Positions 19,644 to 28,375 are shown, numbered from the stretch's first letter. The stretch is 64,000 nt of DNA from Saccharolobus caldissimus (GCF_020886315.1 NZ_AP025226.1:2258001-2322000), one strand, 5' to 3'. Notes: a model not told the origin generated them from the sequence alone. A program made the numbers and translations.

Positions 19644-20386
19644 GCGTTTATATATGCGTACATTAAATCCCTCTCTGTTACTATTCCCACTAACTTTTGA
19701 TTCTCTAAAACCGGTAAAGTGCCTATTCTCCTCTCCAGCATTATTTTTGCAACTTTTAATATGGTATCATATCTGGAAACAGTTATGGGGTTCTTAGTTC
19801 CAACATCTAAAACTTTTACTAAAATATTGGATTTGGCCAAGTATTTAACTATATCAGCCGCTGTTATTATCCCTACTAGCTTATCTCCTCTAATTATAGG
19901 TAATCTCCTAACGTTCTTCATCGTCATCACTTTCGCAGCGTCTAAGATATTATTCTCATCACTCACTGTTATGACATTAGTACTCATGATTGAATCCACG
20001 ATTCCTGAAAAGACCATTGAAGTTAGAAGTTTTAAAATGTCCCTTTCAGTAAATAATCCTACTAGCGTATCGTTATCTATGATTGGTACTCCTCCTATAT
20101 TATTGGCTAACATTATTCTCACGACATTATTTACGTCCTCATTTGGTGAAACATATACTAAGTCCTCACTCATTATATCCCTAGCCTTTAAGTCATATAA
20201 CTTAAAACCATACTCACTAAATGAGGCAACAACGTCTCTAGTGGAAATCATACCTATAGGTCTCTCGTCCTTTAACACTACTACTCTACCAGAAGGATCC
20301 TTAGAAAGCACATCTATAACCTCCCTTAAGGAGGATTCTGGAGATACAGTTATTACAATACTATTTGCAAACTCTGCCACTTTCAT
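19640..20386 (-). CDS. protein with four CBS domains
   Basis: About 248 residues from the Met of [11 protein letters not shown]. The longer frame (to 20449) would overlap the upstream gene and add a non-CBS tail, so I prefer 20386. Four CBS units are visible, each with the closing GIITxxD-type signature ([40 protein letters not shown]). Such proteins sense adenosine nucleotides and control a partner, but there is no fused effector domain here. It converges with the dehydratase gene and may be co-transcribed with the unknown gene at 20421. Confidence 0.85.
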   Translation of the reverse strand: MKVAEFANSIVITVSPESSLREVIDVLSKDPSGRVVVLKDERPIGMISTRDVVASFSEYGFKLYDLKARDIMSEDLVYVSPNEDVNNVVRIMLANNIGGVPIIDNDTLVGLFTERDILKLLTSMVFSGIVDSIMSTNVITVSDENNILDAAKVMTMKNVRRLPIIRGDKLVGIITAADIVKYLAKSNILVKVLDVGTKNPITVSRYDTILKVAKIMLERRIGTLPVLENQKLVGIVTERDLMYAYINA

Positions 20387-20420
20387 ATGTAATATATTAT
20401 CATGATAGTTAAAAAACCTT

Positions 20421-20954
20421 TCAAATAACAATTCTTGTACTATTCCCAAACCTTTCTACATTTCCTAATAACTCCCTATAATTGTTAGTAAAAGAGAAGT
20501 TATAAGCCCTAAAACTTCCCTCATAATATCCTTCCTTATCCTTAGCCTTAATTATAAGTCTATTATTCTTATATATCACTTCGTAATAAAATAACTCAGA
20601 GGAAAGTACAATTTTATCTTCTTCGCTCTTAACGTTCAATTTTTCTGAAAGTATCATGGACCTTATTTCAAAGAATATTTTCCCTAAAATCAGCTCCACA
20701 AAGCCCTCTATGTCTTCCTTCTCTGAAATGAAGACAGCTAGAGAACTGGAAACTGACATAAAAGGGTCATTTCTTATTGCATAATCAACCGACTCAAATA
20801 AATGTATAATATTTATATTATCTAAGGGTAAATTCCACAATTCTTCGTAAGTTGCTGTATAAGGTCTACCATTAACTATAGCCTTAATTTTAAAATTATA
20901 GGAGGAGCATATTGCGTTTACTGGTATTCTCCTCCTCTCATCTAAGCAGTACAT
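20421..20954 (-). CDS. protein of unknown function
   Basis: 177 residues, no recognised family. It begins MYCLDERRRIPVNAICSSY and has several strand-like stretches (YYEVIYKNNRLIIKAKDKEG). No membrane segment or zinc motif. It lies 34 bases upstream of the CBS gene on the same strand, so the two are probably one unit. A soluble partner of the CBS protein is possible but only an inference. Confidence 0.55.
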   Translation of the reverse strand: MYCLDERRRIPVNAICSSYNFKIKAIVNGRPYTATYEELWNLPLDNINIIHLFESVDYAIRNDPFMSVSSSLAVFISEKEDIEGFVELILGKIFFEIRSMILSEKLNVKSEEDKIVLSSELFYYEVIYKNNRLIIKAKDKEGYYEGSFRAYNFSFTNNYRELLGNVERFGNSTRIVI

Positions 20955-21255
20955 TTTAAGTTAATTTTGCAAAGGGACTATAATCTTTTTGCATCAACGT
21001 TTTTATTAAACTTACGAATTAGGACTCTTATTAAGGTGCATATTTACTAGAACTCTTTAATTCACTGAAAATCTTTTTATCTATTTCCATTTCTCTTTCA
21101 TACTCATCATCCCATATATTATTGAAGTATTTTTTGACATTATTTAGCATGAAATTTACAATATCTAGGATATTAAATAGTAAAACTCACAGTTAGCTGG
21201 AAACTGTTAACTATGACATAGATTGGCATCGGATATGTTAAAGGGGGTTTGGGCT
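20955..21255. other. gap between the unknown gene and the tnpB element
   Basis: AT-rich, no gene. At 21195-21215 GGAAACTGTTAACTATG weakly resembles the GGAAACTG block upstream of the tnpB gene, so this may be the far flank of the element or debris from an older copy. Confidence 0.35.
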
Positions 21256-22545
21256 TCATAGGATTTCATAATATTTAATATCAATCCTCAGCCGTTGGAC
21301 TTCACCAGAGTCACGGGGCAATGCCCCATTCATACCCCTCCGCCCCTTTAGCGGGGTAACCCCAACCCACACCCGTGGAATATCACGGGTGTGGGGAAAC
21401 CCGCACATCTTGAGGTAGATATTAAGAGACGCATTTAGCTGTCTGTCCAAGGTTAACCCACACTTCTCACACCTAAAAGTCCTACCAACCTTTCGGGAAA
21501 CCCATCCACATCTGGGGCAGGACTTAGATGTGAGGTGCGGGTTAACCTCCTTAACGAATGAACCGTAAAGTGGGGCCTTGTATTTTAACACGCGGTGAAT
21601 TGTCCTCCAGACAGTCTTGGAAATCTTCTTGGACAGCTTATCGCTTGCATCCTCAAACATACTTTGTTTATTCAACTTCTCAACAGCAAACATCGTAATG
21701 GGATACATCTCCAGCAACTTATTCACAAACTTGTGAACATAATCCAGCACACGGTTCCTTTCACGGTGGGAATACTTCCTCAACAACTCCTTCCCCTTGT
21801 GCTTTGAAGCAAAACGTTGTATTCTACCCCTCTTCAACTCCATCCCATACTTTATGCTGTACAACTCCTTCAAGGAAAATGTAACGAACTTCTCTCCATC
21901 ATAAGCGTCTAATGTGTACAAGTTACTATCAATTGCTAGGAAATCTATGGGAGTAAACCAAGGTAACTTATAACGAAATGGTAGATATACGATATCCTCC
22001 TTAATTATGGGCTCACCTAGTTCAAGCCCTTTAACTCTTCTTGAAAACCATTTGTGAGACCAAGAGAAGGTAATGTACTCGTAAGGTCTTATAGTAATCC
22101 TTACACTCTCACCCTTAACCTTCCTAAGTGTTGATTTTACCCTAACGTAAACCTTCTTTAACCTAGGTTTCCTCAATGACGCTTGCCCCTTCTCAGCCCT
22201 CCTCTTCCACGACTTTAGGATTGAGTAAGCATCACTTATTGCCTTATCCACATAGTGGGAAGCCAGAACGTTGATCTTCTCTAACTCGTCTCTCAACGTC
22301 TTGTATACTTCCTTCTTTTTAGGTAATTTTATTTTGACCTTTGTGATGACTTTCTTACCCTTCTTCACTTCTTTTCTCTCTATCCTAGTTCTATCCCATA
22401 ACCAGTCTAATGCTTTCTGTAGTAGGTTTTTGTAGTTCTCTAGTAATACTCTGCTTTCCTCCTTCTTATCGTTCTTCAAGGAGTAAGTTAGGTAAATGTA
22501 TTCTTCTTCTGGTTGGAATGATTTAATTCTTAAGTTCCTCAACAC
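21256..22545 (-). CDS. tnpB: TnpB, RNA-guided nuclease of an IS200/IS605-type element (intact)
   Basis: 429 residues. Split RuvC residues are present: Asp in LAIDSNLY, Glu in FAVEKLNKQ, Asp in TLDRQLNASLN. The zinc ribbon is CPRCG followed 14 residues on by CEKCG. The frame continues about 45 codons past the catalytic domain through a very structured GC-rich zone, which is probably the guide-RNA (omega RNA) region. Starts with GTG; a short overlapping frame ending MVKKCVEELKN lies just before it, perhaps the tail of a lost first gene. No TnpA or serine recombinase is next to it, so movement would need help from elsewhere. Confidence 0.85.
   Translation of the reverse strand: MLRNLRIKSFQPEEEYIYLTYSLKNDKKEESRVLLENYKNLLQKALDWLWDRTRIERKEVKKGKKVITKVKIKLPKKKEVYKTLRDELEKINVLASHYVDKAISDAYSILKSWKRRAEKGQASLRKPRLKKVYVRVKSTLRKVKGESVRITIRPYEYITFSWSHKWFSRRVKGLELGEPIIKEDIVYLPFRYKLPWFTPIDFLAIDSNLYTLDAYDGEKFVTFSLKELYSIKYGMELKRGRIQRFASKHKGKELLRKYSHRERNRVLDYVHKFVNKLLEMYPITMFAVEKLNKQSMFEDASDKLSKKISKTVWRTIHRVLKYKAPLYGSFVKEVNPHLTSKSCPRCGWVSRKVGRTFRCEKCGLTLDRQLNASLNIYLKMCGFPHTRDIPRVWVGVTPLKGRRGMNGALPRDSGEVQRLRIDIKYYEIL
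21285..21400 (-). ncRNA. candidate omega RNA at the 3' end of tnpB
   Basis: Inside and beyond the last tnpB codons there are strong hairpins: a 12-bp stem at 21366-21377/21384-21395 with a 6-base loop, and GGGGCAATGCCCC at 21315-21327, plus CCCC-tttagc-GGGG between them. In known systems the guide RNA scaffold overlaps the 3' end of tnpB and the guide is taken from DNA beyond the element's right end, here below about 21285. Limits are approximate. Confidence 0.5.
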
Positions 22546-22856
22546 ACTTCTTCACCATATCCCTAAGCGTTGGCATACTTCCTTAGGTCTTAGCATTGTA
22601 TAATAGTTTATGATGAAATAATATAAATTTTACGGTTTATCGGAAACTGCTGACTACGGCTTTCCAATTCATTTAACTAATAAATATTTGAATGCATAGA
22701 TATTCGTAAAAATGATCAGAATAGAAGAATTCCATTTTAAAATTTAGGGATAAAAACAGAGGAATTACTATTTCTCTTTCATATTCTCCATCATTTCGAA
22801 TAATTTCTCTAATACCTCTTTACAAAAATTGGGAGCGTAAAGCCTCGCCAGCGGGG
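22546..22856. other. gap between two tnpB genes, with element-end repeats
   Basis: Holds the upstream end of the first element: 22621-22660 contains TTTATCGGAAACTGCTG, also seen as a relic at 14630-14668. At 22831-22836/22864-22869 a GGGAGC/GCTCCC stem with an inner hairpin marks the left end of the second element and surrounds an ATG at 22857. Confidence 0.45.
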
Positions 22857-22904
22857 ATGGATAGCTCCCTTATATTTAAATACTTCTTTTTCGAAATTCT
22901 TTTA

Positions 22905-24062
22905 ATGGCTAGGAGGGTTAAGGTGATCAGAGCTACTGTTTCTATGAAGATCGCCTTATCTGATTCCCTCCTAGCCCTTGTTAATAACTACGTAAAGGCA
23001 ATACGTTTCACCCTATTTTGGTTGAAGGAGAACGTGAAAAATCCTAATGAAAAGGGAGTGTTAGGAAAAGTTCACGAGGAATTATACACGAGGTTAAGAG
23101 AGGAATATAATCTACCATCAAAGGTTGCCGAGGATTGTTATAGGGATGCCCTCTCAGTGTACAAGAGTTGGTATAATAATCCTAAAAAGGGTAGGTTTCC
23201 AAGAGTATATAAGCCAACAGTTTGGCTAACTCCTAAAGCAAGTTATAATGTGAACTTAGATAACATGACTGTTAGAATTGCTGGTGTTGGTGAACTTCAA
23301 ATTCTAGGTTATCCTAGAAACCTCAAGGAGTACTTGAGCTGGAGGATGAGGGAGGCTAGGTTAGTGGTTAAGGGTGATAAGGCTTTTCTAAAAGTGGTTT
23401 TTGAGAAACCGTTGGAGAAGGCTAAACCAAGGGAAAGTGTTGCTGTTGATATTAACATGAGCGAGATTGTTGTTGGCAAGGATGATACTCATTACGTTAG
23501 GATTCCAACTCGTTTGCACGAGGTTCATCATTGGAAGTCTTTAGCCGAGAGATTGCAGAAGAAATACCCAAGAGGGTGAAGGGGGAATAAGGGGATCTTG
23601 TATAGGATTCGTTCTTTTCATTAAAAGGCTAGGCGTATTATGGAGGATTTCGCTAGAAAAGTGGGGAAGTGGGTTGTTGAGATTGCTAGAGATTTTGGTG
23701 CTGATGTTATTAAGTTGGAGAAGCTTGAGAACCTCATCAAGAATGTAGATAAACTACCTAAAGAGTTTCGCGACAAACTTTATCTGATGCAGTATCGTAG
23801 GATTCAGTATTGGGTTGAGTGGCAAGCTAAGAAGCACGGTATTCTAGTTCAATACGTTAATCCCAAGTATTCTTCTGTTTTATGTCCTAAGTGTGGTAAA
23901 AGGATGGAGGAGAAAGGGTATCGTTGGTTTAAGTGTTCATGTGGTTATGAGAATGATAGGGATGTTGTTGCTATAGTTAATTTGAATGGGAGGGGGTCTC
24001 TGGCCCTCTCGTCTGCCCACCATATGAGAGATGTAGTCCCGAATCGATGGTGGGAACGATGA
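22905..24062 (+). pseudogene. tnpB: TnpB with two in-frame stop codons
   Basis: A second, different TnpB (about 385 codons from the Met of [13 protein letters not shown] 22857 is a possible earlier start). Both halves are in the same frame and broken only by TGA at 23577 and TAA at about 23622. Reading them as Trp and Gln gives a normal protein. RuvC residues: Asp in VAVDINMSE, Glu in IKLEKLEN, Asp in YENDRDVVA. Zinc ribbon CPKCG and CSCG. The C-terminal zone runs into hairpins as in the first element. Non-functional as read, unless the stops are errors. Confidence 0.8.
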
Positions 24063-24115
24063 TCCCTCTGGGAGGGAATCATCGCCCTTCCAGGGCGGTG
24101 AGCTTCCGGTATAAA
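23990..24115 (+). ncRNA. candidate omega RNA of the second tnpB element
   Basis: Stable stems at the tnpB stop codon: GATGAT at 24058-24063 pairs with ATCATC at 24078-24083 around CCCTC/GAGGG, then CGCCC/GGGCG at 24083-24097. They are undamaged although the protein gene has two stops, so the RNA could still serve a TnpB supplied elsewhere. Confidence 0.45.
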
Positions 24116-24175
24116 AACCTTTCCATCAAAAATCGAGCATAGTCCACACTACTTACGCAAGTGATGAAACCTGCT

Positions 24176-25126
24176 TTACTCGCTAGCATCAAATGGTTTA
24201 TTATAATACAGCACAGCCCAAGTAATAACAGCTAATTTCCTTGCACAAGCAGTAATCAACTTCTTACCCTTCAACTTTCCCTTATGCTCCTCATAAAAAC
24301 GCTTGATAACAGGATTAACCTTGATGGCAGTCAAAGCTGCCAAATAAAAAGCCCTCCTCAAAACAGCATCACCCCTCTTAGAAATACCCTTAGAAACAAC
24401 ACTCTTACCACTAGACTCAACAACCGGGTCAAGACCACAATAAGCAACAAACCTCCTCTTATCACTAAAGCGCCTAACATCACCAACCCTAGCCAAAATA
24501 ATACAACCCAAGGTTTTACCAATACCCGGAATAGTGAAAATCAAACTATCCTTGGGAACCAACTCTCTAAGTCTATCCTCAATCTCCCTCTTCCTAACCT
24601 CAAGCCTCTCAAGCTCTTCTAAAAGAAACCTAACCTCAGCCAAGACAATACTATCCCCACCCCTCAAAACCTCCTCCAAATTCCTCTTTGACAGACTATC
24701 CTTATAGCCCAAAAGTATCAAATCCCTCCTCAACCTATTCTTAACCCTAGCAATACTCCTAGTAACAAAATCCCATTGGCTAGTTAACTCCCTAGCATCA
24801 CTTGTTGTAAACTCACTACCCATACTTACAACTATTTCTGCAAGCTTTTTAGCATCATTCTTATCACTCTTCTTCCCCCTAAAGTCCTTGAACTTCTTGA
24901 GTATAAAGGGATTAATAATCCTAACATCATACTCTCCCATCAAGTACTTTGCTAGGTTAACGTGGTAAATTCCAGTACTTTCAATACCCACTTTACAACC
25001 CTTAGGCAAGATCTTCCTTATATCCTCATAACCTTGCCTATCATTAGGAAACTCGTAGTATTTACCTTGGAAATACATAATTAATTTATCTTTTGATACG
25101 TCTATTCCCGCGACTGGGACCTCCAT
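24176..25126 (-). CDS. IS110-family transposase (DEDD recombinase), intact
   Basis: 316 residues. N-terminal RuvC-like domain with Asp9 (AGIDVSKDKL), Glu49 (GIESTGIYH), Asp88 and Asp91 (KKSDKNDAKK). The C-terminal Tnp_20 domain has PGIGKTLGC and the serine-bearing YCGLDPVVESSGKS (Ser238/239). IS110 enzymes recombine donor and target under a bridge RNA coded in the non-coding end of the element. No stops or shifts, so it may be active. It sits between the dead tnpB and a palindrome (25189-25234). Confidence 0.9.
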   Translation of the reverse strand: MEVPVAGIDVSKDKLIMYFQGKYYEFPNDRQGYEDIRKILPKGCKVGIESTGIYHVNLAKYLMGEYDVRIINPFILKKFKDFRGKKSDKNDAKKLAEIVVSMGSEFTTSDARELTSQWDFVTRSIARVKNRLRRDLILLGYKDSLSKRNLEEVLRGGDSIVLAEVRFLLEELERLEVRKREIEDRLRELVPKDSLIFTIPGIGKTLGCIILARVGDVRRFSDKRRFVAYCGLDPVVESSGKSVVSKGISKRGDAVLRRAFYLAALTAIKVNPVIKRFYEEHKGKLKGKKLITACARKLAVITWAVLYYNKPFDASE

Positions 25127-25188
25127 ATATACTCACCCTTATGTTTTATTCGGGCTTTAAGCCCAAGGAAGTCAACGGCCTACACCCC
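25127..25188 (-). ncRNA. non-coding end of the IS110 element, possible bridge-RNA region
   Basis: About 62 bases between the transposase start and a palindrome. Contains GGGCTTTAAGCCC (25152-25164), a short hairpin. IS110 elements of this group encode their bridge RNA upstream of the gene. The stretch is short for that, so part may lie in the palindrome or the other end. Tentative. Confidence 0.25.
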
Positions 25189-25234
25189 AGTCAGATCTGT
25201 GTAATACAGATCTGACTAATATGTTTTATATAAG
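25189..25234. repeat. palindrome next to the IS110 end (half copy)
   Basis: AGTCAGATCTGT (25189-25200), loop GTAAT, then a perfect matching arm to 25217, continuing as CTAATATGTTTTATATAAG only on the right. The same core occurs at 54973-54996, and 25206-25234 is the exact reverse complement of 54956-54984. The outer left arm is missing here, replaced by the IS110 end. Confidence 0.8.
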
Positions 25235-25563
25235 AAAGTCAGATTAAGTATTCATAGGAATAATGGAATGTGACGATTTTCCGATAAATGCTATTCGTTA
25301 TCTCCCTCACTCTTTTGGGCATAGCTCACATAGGTGTGAGGGATCATCATTTATCAATAAAAATTTAACATAAATCTATATAAAAAGATTTCTATTAACA
25401 CGAAAAGGATTCATTCACCTGGTAGTGTTAACATTTGAAGGAAAATCTCTATAAGGAGTGGTCTAATATAATGTTTTTACATAATCTTGAAAAATTGTAC
25501 TTAAGTGTAGCGTACGTTTTCCCTTCTAGTAATAAATTAAATAAGATATGCAAAATTAAATAA
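25235..25563. other. gap after the palindrome
   Basis: Contains TTTTCCGATAAA (near 25276-25287), the reverse of the TTTATCGGAAA block near the tnpB element, and an inverted repeat CCCTCAC/GTGAGGG near 25302-25345. No gene seen. Confidence 0.35.
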
Positions 25564-25878
25564 TATGGATGAAATAAGCATTAAACTACCTAAAAAGGTA
25601 ATTTATGATGATGATACTTCTGAAATTCTATCTAAAGATTATGTTAAGGTGGAGGGTAACTTAAAGACTTTATACAAGTGAGATTGGAAAGACTTTTAAG
25701 AGGCTTAAAAGAGGCTGGTTTTAAGGAAACTCTTTTGGAAATAAGGAAAGGGTGAAAAAATTCCCTATCTAGGAAGGTGGGAAATTCATGTTCGAATTTA
25801 TCCAGATAGCCTCATAGATTCGCATTTGGAATTAAGTAGAGAATATTTTCAGCACTTAGTTCTTAAATCTCTTCTATG
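25564..25878 (+). pseudogene. remnant of a small unknown protein gene
   Basis: ATG at 25564 opens MDEISIKLPKKVIYDDD and stops after 39 codons (TGA). Protein-like sequence continues in shifted frames: RLERLLRGLKEAGFKETLLE, then GRWEIHVRIYPDSLIDSHLE. The pieces together look like one soluble protein of about 100 residues broken by a stop and at least one frameshift. Family unknown. It ends at the convergent vapC gene, so it may have been part of the same mobile toxin-antitoxin neighbourhood. Confidence 0.5.
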
Positions 25879-26263
25879 AGTTTAATGTGAAACTACAGGG
25901 ATCTATTCTTTCCTTAAAGTCCTTATCTGCTGATATTATCTTAGCATTATGTTTCTTTGAAATTAAATAATGCAATGAATCATAAGGTGATAGAGAGAGA
26001 TCTTTTACGGCCTCAACTATATCCTCTTGCTTTAAATCTATAACCCTTATTGGTAACGACAATATGGCTAAAATCTCATCTTCAATTTCCCTAACGCCTA
26101 GTTTCCTTAACGCGTTGGCTACTTCTAATAAAATTACATTATCTATAATCACATTAATCTTCCTTTCATAAATTTCTCTTATTATATTTTGGCAACACTT
26201 ACCGTATTTTTTATCATTTATTTTAGCATAAACAAAAACGTTACTATCTACAAAATAATTCAT
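25874..26263 (-). CDS. vapC: PIN-domain ribonuclease toxin, VapC family
   Basis: 129 residues. PIN acidic residues: Asp in NYFVDSNVF, Glu in VILLEVANAL, Asp in LSPYDSLHY and ISADKDF. VapC toxins cut RNA (often tRNA or rRNA) with a metal ion. The start overlaps the antitoxin stop by 4 bases, the usual vapBC coupling. Full length and apparently intact. Confidence 0.9.
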   Translation of the reverse strand: MNYFVDSNVFVYAKINDKKYGKCCQNIIREIYERKINVIIDNVILLEVANALRKLGVREIEDEILAILSLPIRVIDLKQEDIVEAVKDLSLSPYDSLHYLISKKHNAKIISADKDFKERIDPCSFTLNS

Positions 26264-26487
26264 TCTTCACCTAACTCGTCAACTTTCTCTGGTGGAATTT
26301 CTTCCTTTATCTCTTCCTTACCAATAAGAACTTCTAACGGATTCTTAACTTTTTTAACTTTTCTTCTCAGTAGAATCTCATTATCATTTAGTGCTATAAC
26401 CTCAAACTCCTCATTAGGCTTTAAATTAATCTTCTCCCTAACCTCTTTCGGTATAGTCACCTGAAATTTTTCAGTTACCTTAACCAT
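26260..26487 (-). CDS. vapB: AbrB/SpoVT-type antitoxin, VapB family
   Basis: About 75 residues from the Met of MVKVTEKFQVTIPKEVREKI. The longer frame to 26538 runs into the promoter and repeat, so I place the start at 26487. The swapped-hairpin AbrB fold covers residues 1-45; an acidic tail (EEIKEEIPPEKVDELGEE) would bind the toxin. Two abutting GTATAC hexamers (26494-26505) sit right before the start, and a MITE-like repeat begins about 30 bases upstream. Confidence 0.88.
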   Translation of the reverse strand: MVKVTEKFQVTIPKEVREKINLKPNEEFEVIALNDNEILLRRKVKKVKNPLEVLIGKEEIKEEIPPEKVDELGEE

Positions 26488-26493
26488 AATTAA

Positions 26494-26505
26494 GTATACG
26501 TATAC
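26494..26505. promoter_or_regulatory. GTATAC-GTATAC, possible antitoxin operator
   Basis: Two joined self-complementary hexamers 7 bases before the vapB start. A similar pair spaced by AAA lies before the vapB at 28648. VapB proteins usually repress their own operon, so these are good operator candidates. Confidence 0.4.
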
Positions 26506-26517
26506 GTAATATTTAAA

Positions 26518-26646
26518 TTTTTTTGTGGGTTGCTTCAATTTTTATCAAAGCTAATGTTAAGCTTACTTTTAATTCAACGTATGATTTCGAATTTAAGAAA
26601 AATTAACGAGCTTAACGTCTTAGAAAATTGAACTAGTCCACAAAGC
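26518..26646. repeat. MITE-like repeat, copy 1
   Basis: About 129 bp. Ends are imperfect inverted repeats sharing TTTGTGG-5 bases-TTCAATTTT. Inner blocks TTTTTATCAAAGCTAA and AATTGAACTAGT are shared with copy 2 (53189-53326). It lies just upstream of vapBC. No clear target duplication here. Confidence 0.75.
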
Positions 26647-26894
26647 ATGAATAATGAATCCTTAAAAGAGTCTTTATGCTTTTGAAGACATCATCATTTC
26701 TTCGGCTTGAGTTAAAGTTTGTATACTAAATTTATTTTATTGACTATAATTATTGTTAATATAAATCTATACTTATATAAAAATTATTTATAAATAAAAA
26801 TTAAAAACTAGAAATTGTTAATTTAAGTCTTTATACAGGAATGAAGTCTCAGCCATAAAAATTATCTGGTTTCCTTTTCTATCCTTATTTTCCC
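26647..26894. other. AT-rich gap
   Basis: No gene or clear signal seen between the MITE-like repeat and the small membrane protein gene. Confidence 0.4.
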
Positions 26895-27137
26895 TCATTC
26901 CTTAGGTTTTCCTAAAACCGAGTAAGGGAATTGGCTGTAAATCACTGCTGCAATCACTAATAACAATACAGTTATTATTCCTACAGAAGCTACTTGCCAT
27001 CCAGTTAATGGCGTAGTAGATGCATTCCCAGTAACTATTATTGCTACTATAATTTGTATTATAAATCCTATGATAAATAGTATTTTAAATGTTTTATCCA
27101 TTTTATTTAAAGTTCTCTCATCAACTTTCTGCGCCAT
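26895..27137 (-). CDS. small membrane protein paired with YeeE/YedE
   Basis: About 80 residues with two membrane helices (ILFIIGFIIQIIVAIIVTG and VASVGIITVLLLVIAAVIY). A strong Shine-Dalgarno (GGAGGGGG) sits 8 bases before ATG 27137, which is preferable to GTG 27146. The gene follows the YeeE/YedE gene with almost no space, so the two proteins are probably made together and may form a complex. Family not recognised. Confidence 0.65.
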   Translation of the reverse strand: MAQKVDERTLNKMDKTFKILFIIGFIIQIIVAIIVTGNASTTPLTGWQVASVGIITVLLLVIAAVIYSQFPYSVLGKPKE

Positions 27138-27142
27138 CACTT

Positions 27143-28375
27143 TCACCCCCTCCTATTATACACTATCTTGGCCGTAATTAGCATTGAGGCAATTACTGCT
27201 GCAGTAAACTCAAGCCCGCTTAAAGACATCTGCAAATCACCACTTAATATATGTCCAGATGCACATCCTCCAGCCATCCTAGCACCAAAGAGCATCAAAT
27301 ATGCTCCTCCAAATGATCCTAGAAATCTTATAGCTTGATTATCACCAAATCTTTCAACCCAGCTAGGTGGGATAATGTTTCTAAATGCAGTAAATCTTCT
27401 GGTTAAGAATATTGCAGAAAAGAAAGCACCCATTAATGTACCTATATCACTAAATGGCTCCCAACCTATACCCTTAAATACTATTTGGCTATACTTAAAG
27501 GAGGGCATGAATAATTGTCCTGCAATCCACGAGTCAGTAGTAGATTCTCCGAAAATCTGATGAAGGAACATCTCTAAAACTACAGTTAATGCTACTATCC
27601 CAGCTACAGTTACCATAAACCATCTTGTAACATTGTCCTCAACTGCATAATATTCGTTTAACTTTTGAGCTAAGCTTCCTTTACTATAGGGTAGACCGCC
27701 GTCAGTTAGATATCTCGCTGTCTCAATATGCTTCTCAACTTCATAAGGGGTCATTCTCCTTTCGATATTTACTCTAAGACAGCTCCTTTGTCCACCTTTA
27801 TATCTAGGCAGATAATACGCTAATAAGAATAAACTTATAGCGTAAATTATTGATATTCCAAAAATGTCCAGTTTACTTAAACCTCCAAATGGTTGTATTA
27901 TAAATGCAGAAACTTTTTTACCTCCAATTATTAAACTTCCGAGATTTAATGTGTTTACTAGCCATTGCCCCGCAGGAGTTTGATATAAAGCGGTCCAGGT
28001 TGCAGCTCCTAATATTGCTCCAAATACTGCATATATTGCATCTCTTCTCCCTTCACCTAAAGCCATCCAAATAGAACCTGGAAAGTAACCAGATATGGCA
28101 AGCCCTGCTCCGAAAAGAAGTCCTCCAACTCCTACACCTATTAAGTATAAAGGTTTAGGGGACCAATGAAATCCTATCCCCGCGGCATAAAGCCCGTAAA
28201 GTACCGGAGTGGCTATTGCTAAGCCTAACGCAATACATGTAACGAAAAGTCTATCTTCCCATTTAGCTAATCTTATCAAAGTTTCTGGATTCGAAATTCC
28301 CCATATTTCAGCTGCAGCACCTATTATAAAACCTATGAGCAATCCAACCCACATGGGTGCTGTATACGTTATCAT
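27143..28375 (-). CDS. YeeE/YedE-family membrane protein (sulfur-compound transport)
   Basis: 410 residues, about ten membrane segments in two halves joined by a cytoplasmic stretch (about residues 185-245, [18 protein letters not shown]). The second half has the family signature [12 protein letters not shown]. The matching place in the first half ([13 protein letters not shown]) has no Cys. In bacterial members (YeeE/TsuA) conserved Cys residues pass thiosulfate through the membrane. A sulfur-compound role suits this organism, but the half-site loss leaves the substrate open. Confidence 0.8.
   Translation of the reverse strand: MITYTAPMWVGLLIGFIIGAAAEIWGISNPETLIRLAKWEDRLFVTCIALGLAIATPVLYGLYAAGIGFHWSPKPLYLIGVGVGGLLFGAGLAISGYFPGSIWMALGEGRRDAIYAVFGAILGAATWTALYQTPAGQWLVNTLNLGSLIIGGKKVSAFIIQPFGGLSKLDIFGISIIYAISLFLLAYYLPRYKGGQRSCLRVNIERRMTPYEVEKHIETARYLTDGGLPYSKGSLAQKLNEYYAVEDNVTRWFMVTVAGIVALTVVLEMFLHQIFGESTTDSWIAGQLFMPSFKYSQIVFKGIGWEPFSDIGTLMGAFFSAIFLTRRFTAFRNIIPPSWVERFGDNQAIRFLGSFGGAYLMLFGARMAGGCASGHILSGDLQMSLSGLEFTAAVIASMLITAKIVYNRRG

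Noticed and set aside
19719-20405. Long + strand frame of 228 codons opposite the CBS gene
   Set aside because: It mirrors the CBS coding sequence, has no family features, and the CBS motifs on the minus strand are clear.
24284-24622. Plus-strand frame of 112 codons opposite the IS110 transposase
   Set aside because: Antisense shadow of a well-supported DEDD transposase.
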